A program made the position numbers and the translations under genes. DNA of 64,000 nucleotides. Source: Pocillopora verrucosa (lineage: Eukaryota > Cnidaria > Anthozoa > Scleractinia > Pocilloporidae). Each line of letters starts with the position of its first letter. Positions within the stretch are counted from its first letter, which is position 1. The stretch spans positions 25,285,932 through 25,349,931 of the forward strand of contig NC_089315.1 of the NCBI RefSeq assembly GCF_036669915.1, given 5' to 3'. This document shows, one piece after another, positions 1 to 10,797 of the stretch. The notes below the pieces were generated by a model. That model was not told the DNA's origin and did no database searches. It was given only the letters and a program-made list of their open reading frames with translations.

Positions 1-230
1 AGACCACGCTGAACCATAATCGATCTGTTAAATCCCCTCCTGACCTTATTTCCAAGTTGTGGGTATTCTAACATTTTTCTGGTTTTTCTAACTATTTCTC
101 AACACTCTAGAAAGAACAGCCTTTCCCATTTACTTGTTGACTTAACGTGACTTCGTCAACTTTCGAACAAACTGAGCACGAGGGAGGTAACGAAACTTCA
201 AATCGTCCATCGCACGAGAGAAAAAGAAGT

Positions 231-1031
231 ATGATACAGAGGTTTTTACACGCTGTTTTCAACGAAGATGAAAGCGACGCTAGCAACGATCAGTTGGAAA
301 ATAACAGTGCAAAAACAACTTAAATTTCACTGGACCTGGACATAAATCCGTACATAGCCGCAAGAGTAAAAAATTTAGACCGTGATCGTAAAAAGAGTCT
401 TGTCATGCGTGTGTTCGATGGAGTATTTGCTAGACTGGAGAACAACCAGCCCAAAGAATGTGGAGAGCAACCTGTATCAGGTAGTTTAGATGCAGTTGGA
501 AATGGCGAAGAAACATCGGAGGATTCAGAAGGGGAAGCAGAATGGGAGGTTGACGAAAAATTGGATTTTGACATAAACAACCATTACAAAGATGAGGAGC
601 AAGGAGTTTATCAAAAAGACCAGACTGAAGAGATTGCAGTAAGTCCTGTTTTGGCAACGTCTAAGGCAAGGAGACATGGAGTCATTTCAAAACCACACAA
701 GAAAAAAGTTAGTTTTCCTCATGAAGATGAAGAACGCAAGAAGGCTGACGAGTGCGTAGGTGATGCTTCAAGACATCCTGTCCTAAATGAAAAACAACTC
801 GGATTGAACCCCAATGAGTCGGACAAGACGCAGACTACAATTTCGTTGGAAAGAAGTCAAGATAACCTTGAAACCCATGGAACAGATAATAAAGGATTCG
901 AACCAGGTAATGAAGTTGATGAAGTAGAGAATGACGGAACGAGAGATCTTCCTGTTCCATGCAAGACTCCCAATGAGAGAAAACGTCCAAAGACACTTAA
1001 AGATTGGTTAAAAGATCCAAAGTTATACAAG
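231..1031 (+). CDS. Unrecognised charged protein, coding exon with an in-frame stop (possibly TSSC4-like)
   Basis: One reading frame runs from about 141 through the ATG at 231 to a splice donor at 1032 (AAG|GTACGC). It is broken only by a TAA at 321-323. The protein-like character continues on both sides: a short acidic stretch before the stop, then DLDINPYIAARVKNLDRDRK, leading into an ATG at 405. From 405 the predicted product is highly charged, low in aromatic residues and probably mostly disordered. It contains a basic patch followed by KKKVSF, which fits the RVxF docking consensus for protein phosphatase 1, and it ends with LKDWLKDPKLYK at the donor. The FDGVFARLE and WLKDPKLYK stretches resemble, weakly, the conserved blocks of TSSC4 (a U5 snRNP assembly factor); this is a guess. 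No convincing 3' exon was found. One candidate begins near 1879 after an AG and keeps phase (RYNPLEDTEK) but soon loses coding character. The gene may begin upstream of the window. Confidence 0.5.
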
Positions 1032-4000
1032 GTACGCCTTAAATATTTCTGTTTAATAATAAATGCACGCTATATTGAAAACAAGGTATGCTTGATTTCT
1101 AACATGTCGAGCGTGATTTCAGAATGGTCTGCTTGAGTCATAACCCTGAAAGTTTTTGTTTGTTTGGAAGAACTGAGGTCAGGTCACCTTCTAGAAGTTT
1201 TTAACAGGAGATCATATTAGCTGAACGTGAGAACACTTAGTCTCTTAAAAAAAAAACGGAGTCAAGAGTTATCATATTCTCAAGTGTTTTTGTCGTTTTC
1301 TTTCACTCATGATTATCAATTTATATTCAAACCACGTTCACTGTAACCTTTTTGGATGCCTATGTACAATCCACAGTGCTTTACTCGATATCAGATTTTG
1401 GCTTTATTATCGAAGCACCACAGGCTTCTGTATGCACATGTAAATCGAAAGTACTCTTCTTTAGGGTTCCTTGAAATTATTAATTTAAAGTGTCATTTTT
1501 CTTGATGCGGTTCTCAAAATAAATCAATTAAAACAGAGCAACGTATCGAAAGATCTGTGGGTACGACCTTAAAAGTGTGAGAAAAGCACTCAATAAACTG
1601 CATTATGGAACTCTTAGAGATTTCCTTGTAAAACAAGTCAGATACTATCGAAATTATATTTAAAAAATACAGTTCCTTTCTGCTATCACAACAATTAAAT
1701 ACCCTCCAGGAATTGGTGATTACCTTCTGGACAGTTCCTTTGGGATAATTGTTAGTATGTTTTAGGACCCTTTTCCAAAATTGCGAGCTGAACGTAGAAT
1801 TAATAAATATTCTGCATAAAGAATTTTGTTCTATGATTCAATAGTGGGCAGTCGCCTTCCTCTCTTTAAACACCAAAGTTGCCAACAACCTCCAGTGGGT
1901 CAAAAGGCCGGTATAATCCACTCGAAGATACTGAAAAGCATCCAAAGCATGAAACAATCACAATCTCGCATTTAAATGAGTGTTGGCGCAAACATTTTCT
2001 TGCCTTGGTACGGCTACAGCTACAGCTTTTATCTTTATGGAAAAAAAAAAAAGTAAAAAGAATAATAATCTCAACAAGACACATGGGCGACTTCTGCTAT
2101 TCTTACGTCTTGGGAGTAAATGGCAAGACCATATCAATAGCCTTTCGGATGATTTAACATTCGTGGCAAAAATGTTTGACGAACACGTTCTTGAAAATTT
2201 CCACGCAGGCTTTGAATCCGTTTGTTTTATTATTACTCAAAGCTTTGCAAACGATAATTTTTTCCGTCTGCTTCGTAAAAATCTCAATAGCAAGACATAA
2301 TCAATGCAAGTTTGAGCCTTTTGAAGCTGCTAACCATCATATCTGGAGCAAGGCATTAACTTTATATAAGGTAACTTTGTTTTAAACCTTACTCAGCAAA
2401 TGTTAGTAATTCAACGTTTAACATGTATAAAAACAAATAGAAAAGGAAAAACAATTGGGCTTGACTCAAAAATGAACGATCATGAAACGTTTCCTAAACT
2501 TTGCAAACTATAATTAAATTTGAGCACCCTAATTATTGTATATAACAAGTCGAGGGAGAGTAAAGGGCAGAAAGTGACTAGAGAATGTAAATAGGTTTCG
2601 CTCCAGTACCAATGCACTTTCCGTCGAGATTATTGTTCTAAGGAATGTTTAAAGCTTTTCCTTGAAAGAACAGTATGTCTTTAAGACGTTTGCGAATTCA
2701 CTATCAGACGCTCTGAGAAAACAGTACGAAGTAGATGTTATGAAATTTTCCTGCGCAGCCAGCGGTCGGCAAAATTCCTTTAAAACATATACAAGGGTAT
2801 GATTTCCTTTTACAACATTCTTTGACATCTTTTTGTGAAGCACAGCAGGTTATTGTGCAATATATCGATCCCTTGATCTTCCTCGCCACAAACGTTACAC
2901 AGAGTATTTTAAAAATACCCTCCAAAGTAAATTTTTGTGTTTATGTCTCCTTGATATATCGAGATAAGGGAATAAATATAGTAATTGTAACGAGCATTAA
3001 TTCGTAGAATCAATGTGGATATGGATTACTGTTTTGTTCTACAGATTACGTGGCTACTTTTTCTGGCAGTGAAAGACAATGCTTTCAAAGAATGAAGAAT
3101 ATTACAAACTCTGTTGCAACTGTTGCACCAACTCAATCATGACAATTCTCAAACAGTTCAGAGTGTTTTTGCTCTTAGAACATAAATGTACGGTAGCGAT
3201 GGGGTCATTGTGATGAGCCTGTGCGAACTGACGGCTGACGTTGCCTCGATCTTCAGTTGAATTGAATAAATTATTAATTATCAATGATTGTCGGTCAGTT
3301 CTTTGTGATTGCTCGTTAAAAAATAGTTTTGCACGGTCAGGTCCGATGAACCCTCGAAAAATATATATGATAACAATAATTATGATAAAAAGCTCACTTA
3401 TAAAAAAAACCAACCAACTTTCTAGATCTATAAACAATTGATTTACGCCGGAAAGTAAACCTCATTAAAAAAAAAAAAAACGTTTAATCTTAATTTGCTG
3501 GCTGGAAATGACGCTGATATCAAGAATTCTATGATCTGGTTGATACGGTGGTTAATGTTTTATTTTTCAAATAGAGTTATCAGCACCTGAAAATCACGGA
3601 GAAATAACTTAGCTTTGAATACGGGATGGATGGGGAGGGACTAACCTGGGTAACCAATAACCAAGAGTACCTCTGAGTACCCTGCTCGGAAGCTTTTTAA
3701 ATTACAGAAATTTCATTCCTTGAAACAGCATAGGAAATTGCTATTTGGTGAAAAACTTGAGTCTATGGCGGAACCAGCCACTGTTATCGACGAGTAACCG
3801 TCCAATACTGAGTGTCAATTCTGCTGTACCATACCCTTACAACTAAAACTGTTTATAAATACTTATTCTAAAAAAAAAATTTGGTTAGATACCAATGGCT
3901 CTTTGATGAACCTTCGAAGCTTGAAATAATCTCCTTTTTAGCTGAGAACAATAATTATTTTAAAACGTTATGAATTACTGAAATCTACAATATTCTATTA

Positions 4001-4724
4001 CTCTGAAAAAAACCTCAGATTGATCTTTTTAAATTCTAAAATTGCTCTGATTAAATCAAAGTTCTTATCCTGAAGATAAACCAGAAAAATCTGAGGTTTC
4101 TGCTAAAATTTATACAATAGACCTACAGCATCTTATTATTCCAACAGCGTTAGTGTTTTAATCAACAAAACTTGATGAGTAAGCCAGTCAAATGCTGCAT
4201 ACCGACGAGTGTTTATCACGAATATTTGTCGTGATCCCCAGGTCATTAGTTTCTGTTATCTTCAATCCTCTGATTTCATTTTTGGAGCAGTCAATGAGCA
4301 AAACAAACCCGGAATGCCTTCTGGCATTTTTTCATTTATTTTAGGCTACAAAGTAAACTAACAAAGTATCTTGTTTATAATTCACTCGGATTTTTTCATT
4401 ACAGCAGAAATGTTAACGAGGTACGAAATAATGATTTATATATCTACGTGTAAAATGCTAAATTCTGTCTTTGATGATGTTCCTAATGTCGTAGCTAGCT
4501 ACCACTTTTTGTGTTTGGCTGATTTCTAACTATTCTTTAAACCAAAGGTACAACGTTTCTCAGCATATCGGTGTTCATATTAGGTCTAGATGACCAAACC
4601 TTTTGGAAATCAGACTCGCTTACTGATGATAATTATGCCTCTCGTTCTCTTATTGAAAACTTAATAAATTTTCTTTCTTCTCACTTCTGAGAACTTATCT
4701 GACTAACATTAATCATTCATGTCG
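1032..4724. other. Long stretch without a supported gene
   Basis: AT-rich DNA with scattered homopolymer runs, including an A run near 3467-3480. The open frames here are short and none shows a recognisable domain. A possible continuation exon of the upstream gene lies near 1879-1975 (+). A minus-strand frame at 3102-3360 has somewhat protein-like composition but no recognised motif or start. I see no RNA gene and no clear transposon terminus. Confidence 0.5.
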
Positions 4725-4889
4725 TTAGTCAGTTTCGGGTTTTGCCTCAATGTTAGAGACATCGTTTTCATAGTCTTTATTCAGGTAAACGTAAGGTGTG
4801 TCCTGCGTCATCATGTCGTCCATTCTTGTTATCAGCTGTTCAAACGATGGTCTCTCCTCGGGTTCCGCCTTCCAACAGTCTAACGTCAA
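4725..4889 (-). CDS. Orphan 3'-terminal exon of a receptor tyrosine kinase
   Basis: Read on the minus strand, an AG acceptor (complement of 4890-4891) opens a 55-codon frame ending in TAA at 4725-4727. It encodes the end of a tyrosine-kinase domain: LDCWKAEPEERPSFEQL is the kinase subdomain XI signature (C-W-x(6)-R-P-x-F). It is followed by the last kinase helix and a short cytoplasmic tail with tyrosines in YVYLNKDYEN, which look like autophosphorylation or SH2-docking sites. The closest style is an FGFR/VEGFR-like or other cnidarian RTK; I cannot name the subfamily. No other kinase exon is visible on the minus strand up to the TRIM gene at 8127. So this is either the last exon of a gene with very large introns or a stranded duplicated exon. 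The open frame and synonymous-looking codon use argue against long neutral decay. Confidence 0.72.
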   Translation of the reverse strand: MTLDCWKAEPEERPSFEQLITRMDDMMTQDTPYVYLNKDYENDVSNIEAKPETD

Positions 4890-7800
4890 CTCGAATCGGG
4901 TAAGATTAAAAAATACGCAATCTTTTTATGTACATTTTTGCCACAACGAAATTATCTTTAGCAAAATGACTTGATACCTGTTTTTTTTCCTTTATCTTTC
5001 TCATAATAGGTGTTGAATAGGTATTCAACATTGGTAAAGTCAATAAAAATAAATAACTTTTCTAACAAATAACAATATCGATCGACCTTAGTAGAATAAG
5101 CACAGCATTCTACTCTTCCAATTTTGTATTGAGTGGCCTTAACCTTTCCTGTAATTATTATACGAGATTAAAGAAAACACTGGATTCACCGAGGTACAGA
5201 ACTTAGAACTTTCTATGAAATTACCGTTTCCTCGAGAGTACTTTTTTCTCTGCAGAGGCGGAGTTCCGTTTTGCTTCTTGTTCTTAACATCTGTGTAAAA
5301 ATTGCAACTATAATTACCAACTAATTACCAAGAAAACAGCCTTAATTCAAAGAAGAGCTGATTCCTCTTTCAGAGCCCCAAACCTACTTTGTCCAGAACA
5401 AACTTCGAGGAGAAAAAATTTCCACTTTCATGATATTTCCTTAATTGATTTGGGAAACATATCAGTTAGGTTTTGTTTCACCTCGATATCCATGGTGATT
5501 TTCGGTAGAAAAACAAGATCACAGAGAGAAAACTATACCCTGCCCGCCACACAAATGCGTTTCGGCTTGATAACATTTTTTCCCGTTTTTGAACAGAATC
5601 CGTTTCCACAAGTCGTGTTTTTAAATCTTTGTTTGCTATCCATTCACTGATTCGCTGAAACCCTGACAGAAGACAATACCAATTTTTTTTTAGGCGTTGT
5701 ATTTAGAATAGGGAATAAGCATTTCTCTTCGGTTACTACACACTCACCGTTATCTTTAGATGACTATCACAGTTAAAACACCTTTTACCACCTTGATCGT
5801 ATGTAATAGGCAATCTCAGATAAGGGAAACTGTACTAACTAAACACTTTAATTCCAAATATCTCATTAGTAATTCTCCTCCCTGTCTGCCATATAAATCG
5901 TGTGACGTTAGCTCAGAGCATTTGGTATTGGATCAACTAATAAACAACTAATTGATATTTTATCTTTGTTCTCATCACTCGTGTGCTTGATATTGTTTTC
6001 ATTTTGTAAAGAGAAATTCTGTCTCGGTCACTCATGGGAGTTGAAGGGTTCACTACACAGAGTAGACAAAAGTTATATTGAAAGTCCATTATTTAGCAGT
6101 AATATATAATGTGCGCTCAAACTGAGCCTACTGCATTGCGCGCACCTGTTATGATCTGTTAATGAGCTTTAAATCGAATTAGTTTACAAAGGATGTATTT
6201 TATACAAATTGAGCTAAATACCTTTAAGCGGACAGCCAATATACTCTTAGATCATCTAGAATCGAAACTTCTTCCTGTTTCGATGGCAAAACAGACTTTC
6301 ACCAACTGTTTCTAAATAATAAGGATGATACTGTTTTTAATTTGAAAATGTAATCGATTCGACAATTATTAATCGAAGAATACATAGTTCTGCGTCATAA
6401 GTAAGCATCTTGAGTGGTTTTTAATATCATCACTTAAACAGTTCAGCGCTTAAAAAACTATTAGCCATTTCTTTAATGCTCGAAAGTTGTGTTCGATGTT
6501 CGCGCTAGAGAGAATTTTGAGCAAAAAAATTTACTTGATACAAACCTTAAAGTGTAACATCGTGTTTATGTCTATGTACAGTTTTTGCACGGGATCCACA
6601 ATTCCACTCAGGAATTGCATTGAAAGTGAAACGCAATTCAGCCAACAGCACAGACGTGATGCACGGCTTTCCTCGTTATGCCTTTCTAATAATCAAAGAA
6701 CCTTAGCCTCAATGTATATCGTACCTTCTTGATGTTGGTAAATTTCCCTATAGGATTTTAAGAGGGAGAGCCACAGTACTTCTTCCTGTTTACTTTCACA
6801 GGTCTTTAAAGACTATATAGTTACAAGAGAAAATAAGGTCCCTTTGTTTCCTCTTGATAGATATTTTTTCCAAATGTAGCCAGAAAGATTGCCGATACAT
6901 TCAAGCTTCCACGAGTGGGCTGCAAAAGAACATACTCTCTTGTATGTGTGGAGTGGTCATGTAGCTCTTTAACATGGGCGGCGGAGCAGCGGAAGTAGGT
7001 AAAGAAAGATCTACGCTCTTCGATCGAAAATTTTGAAGTGTGGGTACGCGAAATGTCTATTTTCTCCTCTCCTGTTTTTTTAGGGAAATTATCGAAATAG
7101 CAGCACAAAACAGAATCGGTAAAATATTGGAAAATTAGGTTTTTATATGTTTAATCGTTTCATCAGGATAACGCCTCGCGAAATGATTTTGCGTACCACT
7201 CTTCATTGAAAAGCTGCTTACTCGTGAACTTTCGGTCACAAATCGATCAGAAAGACACTAGACATGGCTAAGATTGCTTAAAAGTTTGCGTGCGCCAATC
7301 AACTACTCAAATTTAGGGACATCAACCAAGAGCAAAATTTTATTGTAACATGGCCAAGTTTCTGAGAGCGATAATGAATGCGAGTTATAACACTCGTGGG
7401 TTTTTAAAATATTGATTTATAACACTAATCTACGTTTCGTATGTATTTGAGAAACAATTAACACGGTCCGTGGCTCCAAGCTTGTATTCATTAGGAAGAG
7501 GCGACGAACGCGGGCTCACGGTTTCCTGAACAGCGGCACGTGGCTCTTGATAAACTGAATACAACACAGTTTCTTTACCTTGTGTCAATTATATTTATGA
7601 TCGCGTAATAATGGTACGAAGATGATAACAAAATGGAAAGGGAATGATGAAAATTGTACAGATCTCATTTCTCAGGCATTCAAGTGCACAATTTTAGTTC
7701 GAAAGTTTTTTGGAAATTTTAAAAAAAAATAGTTGTTCTTTTGAATATTGAAGTTAACGTAAAATCTAAAGCTTTGACGACAGTGACTTCGAAATCGAAA

Positions 7801-8126
7801 TTCAACAAATTTCGTCAATCTCTCTATTTTTCCGATATCTATTTCACACCACGACCATTTTTTTTAAGATTGAGAAGGTCATGTGACCAAGTTGTGTTAA
7901 TATAGCCAGGTTACAAGGTTACTGATATTAATTGGCAGGCAGTTCAACATCTGAACATAATCACGGTCTCCATGAAAACGAACTTTCTAGCCAATCTTTC
8001 TCTACACATAAATTTAATTTTACCAAATTTTAACTTGAGTCGCACCGATGGCACCTTTCAAAAGCTTGAAAGTCGTAACAATCTTTATCCGTGCGCGAAT
8101 TTTTTTTTCTTAGTTCGCGTCAAAAG
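4890..8126. other. Intergenic or intronic stretch without a supported gene
   Basis: No exon of the kinase gene or of any other recognisable protein was found on either strand. The region is AT-rich with one MITE-like repeat (5861-6054). Several 60-95-codon frames exist, for example 6821-7108 minus, but they carry no domain and lack plausible splice borders, so I treat them as chance. Confidence 0.5.
5861..6054 (+). repeat. MITE-like repeat, family B
   Basis: Shares an ordered series of blocks with 43345-43554 and, in inverted orientation, with 16043-16232 and 54255-54454. The blocks are CATTAGTAATTCTCC, then GGTATTGGATCAACT, then CTTGATATTG, and a terminal GGGAGTTGAAGGGTT. The left inverted terminus is eroded here. 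No coding capacity; it looks like a non-autonomous DNA element. Confidence 0.6.
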
Positions 8127-9524
8127 TCAACTTGTCTTTCCCGGTTCCATTACCAACACGGTGAGAGGGCATTGAGTAAGGGTTTCGCCGTTTATTATAA
8201 CGTTGACTTTATAGGTACCCGGAAATTTCGCTACAAATTTAACTTGAAAAGTTCCGTTTTCTTTTTCGCAGATTTTCAGGCTTCCCTCAGCTATCTGCTC
8301 AGCGGGTTCTATGTGAGCTTCAGCCTGAGCTTTGTGCTTTTTATTTCTGAATTTACCTTTTTGCAGTTCGGGATAAATCGATATCACCGCTTCTTCACCA
8401 GCGTGGAAACTTTGGCTTTCCAACGTTGATTCATTTCCATCTATATTGATTGTTGCGAATCCAAGGCTCAAATCTTCAGGTGACCATGCTGGAACAAATT
8501 GAACAAACGGACTGACGGAAACTGTTGGTACTTGGGTTTGACTAAGCTCTTTTAATCGCTCTTCCAGATACTTTTTGCTTTGTTCGACGTCTGAGGTTGG
8601 TCTTCTCTGCTGCAAGTCGTTACCGAACTCAACTGTTTGGTTTATTTGCCTGACCAAAGACTGGGCAGATTCCCTTGCTGAAGTCAGTTTCTCCATCCTC
8701 GACGCGCGCGTATTCTCGAGGGATGTCATGGCTTCACTCTCGAGTGCTTTAACCCTCGCGATCATTTTTTCCGTTGCTTGCGAAACTCGCTGTTTCGCAG
8801 CAGCTATGCTAGTTTCGAAGTCTTGTTTATTCTTCTCCATTTGTTGAAGAATTTCAGTGCAAGCCTCTTTTCCTTTTTTCATCGCCTCAACTTCGGACAT
8901 GATTTTGGCTTTTTCGGCGTCTGCTGCCTCATCAAGCGGCACGACATCGTGGCTTCTGTGGTCCGTGTCGTTACAAATTTGACAAATACAGCTTTGACAA
9001 TCAAGACAGTAAAACTTCATTACTTCTCGCTCGTGCTGCTTCTGCGAGCAAAATGACGGCCGTCTTAACAAGGCTTCGTAGTCTTCAGTTTTAAACTGTT
9101 TCAAAAGCGTCACTTTGTGCCCTTGAAACGCAGTTGTGCGGAACAATTCGTGAGCTTTAACGCAATCACAGCACATAAATTTCTGGCAATCAAAGCAGTA
9201 GCTCGTTTCGGCGCTGTTTTTCCGACATATACTACAATCTACCGCACTTCCTTCACTATTTCGTCGAACAGCAAGAAGATTCAATAAGTTATTGTGTTGA
9301 AAACTGCTTGGCAAATCGGTGAAACGATTTCCTTCGGGGATGTCAAGGTCTGCTTGGCACTCGGGGCATCGATAGCGCCCCTGTTTTTGAGTTGCCAGAG
9401 CATGTCTTTTCAAGCATTCACAGCAGAAGGTATGAAAACAAGCTATAGTCTTTGGGTCCGTGTAGGTATCCAAGCAAATCGGACATGTAACATGTTTGAC
9501 GAGGTTTTCCAGAAGTGCCTCCAT
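8127..9524 (-). CDS. TRIM45-like RING / B-box / coiled-coil / filamin-domain protein (probable E3 ubiquitin ligase)
   Basis: Single-exon gene of 465 codons on the minus strand. I place the start at the ATG complementary to 9522-9524; the frame extends two codons further to a GTG that is not needed. Residues 14-56 form a C3HC4 RING (C14, C17, C29, H31, C34, C37, C53, C56), the E2-binding module of ubiquitin ligases. Residues 97-136 form B-box 1 and 159-192 form B-box 2 (C159, H164, C173, C176, C181, C184, H189, H192). About 200-300 is a coiled coil for dimerisation. About 335-460 is a filamin/ABP280-type immunoglobulin-like domain. There is no NHL, SPRY or other C-terminal module, which matches the TRIM45 (class C-X) layout; TRIM2/3/71 would add NHL repeats. 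The frame is intact with all zinc ligands present. An intronless state among intron-rich neighbours is common for expanded cnidarian TRIM genes and may reflect retroposition. Substrate unknown. Confidence 0.9.
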   Translation of the reverse strand: MEALLENLVKHVTCPICLDTYTDPKTIACFHTFCCECLKRHALATQKQGRYRCPECQADLDIPEGNRFTDLPSSFQHNNLLNLLAVRRNSEGSAVDCSICRKNSAETSYCFDCQKFMCCDCVKAHELFRTTAFQGHKVTLLKQFKTEDYEALLRRPSFCSQKQHEREVMKFYCLDCQSCICQICNDTDHRSHDVVPLDEAADAEKAKIMSEVEAMKKGKEACTEILQQMEKNKQDFETSIAAAKQRVSQATEKMIARVKALESEAMTSLENTRASRMEKLTSARESAQSLVRQINQTVEFGNDLQQRRPTSDVEQSKKYLEERLKELSQTQVPTVSVSPFVQFVPAWSPEDLSLGFATINIDGNESTLESQSFHAGEEAVISIYPELQKGKFRNKKHKAQAEAHIEPAEQIAEGSLKICEKENGTFQVKFVAKFPGTYKVNVIINGETLTQCPLTVLVMEPGKTS

Positions 9525-10797
9525 TGACACAAAGCCGGCCGCCTTAGTGTTTGCATTACAGAGAAACTTGAATGCATTGCGTGCATTCTATTTTTAACTG
9601 GCAACTAAAAATTCTCGACCAATAGACGACAGCTATCAGACTAGCGCGTGAACCAATTGGTCACGCGTGGAAAAAAAATACTAAAGACCTCAGAACGTGG
9701 TAGAAGAAGAGATTTGACGGTAAGAACATTTTCTAGCCGTCCTCTTCGAATCAGTTATTACGCGAAGTCACCAAAATTGTCGTGATCTGAGAATGGGAAC
9801 CCCGACGGCGAGTTATTTACCTCAGTCTGCCAGTCTGCGTACATGTATCATGCTGGAGTTGAGATCTGGCGCCGTTTCAAACGGTTAGCACATCCAGCCA
9901 TCTGCGAAATTGTTTTTAATCGACGTTTCACACGGCTTTCCCTTCCTGACCGTTTATTATTCGACCAGAATCGGACGCTCGTACAGCTGTGGTAAGATGA
10001 AGAAAAATATCAGAAAGTGTGATCAGAAACCGGCCATAGTGCAAGGTAAATCATGACTATTTTCTAATTTCAAAAAACATTTATTAACAGTTACGGTATA
10101 ATTAACCTATAGAACAAAAATATCATTAAAAAAATCCTACACCGTTTTAGCAAATATACTTTATTTATTGTATCTTTTATACATTCAGTCATTTTATTGT
10201 TGTTATAGTTTTTTTTCTTTTCGTCGTGATCATCGTGACTGTTTCAACATTTCTGTCGCGTATACTGTTTCAAAAACAATAACAGCTGTTGTTTATGTTT
10301 TATTTCAAAGCCGTGATATCCTTCCATGAAGCTTTGACCGAACGGAAGTCAAAGTCTGTAGCGCTAGTCGAAATATTAGCCCATGAAAGTTCCCTTCGCC
10401 CCACGTCTTGCAATCTTCAAATTAAAATTGGTTAAAGGCTGAAATTGGTAAACATTCAAGACTTTAACAGCCTGGTCAACTGCGCTAGTTCGATAGGACC
10501 TCAGTAGACGAGCTTAATTTTCCCTTTTGAGCATAAAATTAAAGTTCGTTTTGGCATTACAAGATCGAGATTTCTCGGTGTAGGGGGTCTGGATACTAGG
10601 AAATTTGAAACCGCTGGTCTATTGAAAGCCCTTAGAGTTTCATAGCAACGGAAAAACCAATCAGAAAGTGCGATAGTTGCTATCCGACATAAACTAAACG
10701 ACAAAGTATTATGGCTTCCAAAGAGCTGTGGATCTAAAGGCGTTTACATCACTTAGTTAAACTGAATTCGATTTTAAAAGGAGCATAGCAGTTTGTT
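9525..10797. other. Divergent intergenic region between the TRIM and TTLL genes
   Basis: The two genes are transcribed away from each other, so this 1.27-kb segment probably holds both promoters. It contains several CCAAT/ATTGG motifs, including a palindrome (listed separately), and a GC-richer stretch near 9540-9900. No TATA box is convincingly placed for either gene. No coding frame is supported. Confidence 0.6.
9645..9667. promoter_or_regulatory. Palindromic double CCAAT element upstream of the TRIM gene
   Basis: The centre ACCAATTGGT (9652-9661) is a perfect palindrome containing CCAAT on both strands. It is flanked by matching arms CGCGTG (9645-9650) and CACGCG (9662-9667), offset by one base. 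It lies about 120 bp upstream of the TRIM start codon. CCAAT boxes are bound by NF-Y; its use as a promoter element here is inferred from position and symmetry only. Confidence 0.4.

Noticed and set aside
1879..2300. Open frames after the first gene (RYNPLEDTEK and a later overlapping frame)
   Set aside because: The first part could be a continuation exon in correct phase, but coding character is lost within about 35 codons and no donor or stop context supports it.
3102..3437. Minus-strand frame of 111 codons
   Set aside because: The N-terminal part is low-complexity Ile/Val from AT-rich DNA. The rest is mildly protein-like but has no recognised motif or clear splice borders.
9525..9530. Two extra N-terminal codons of the TRIM frame starting at GTG
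   Set aside because: An ATG two codons downstream leads straight into the RING domain; GTG initiation is not needed in a eukaryotic gene.
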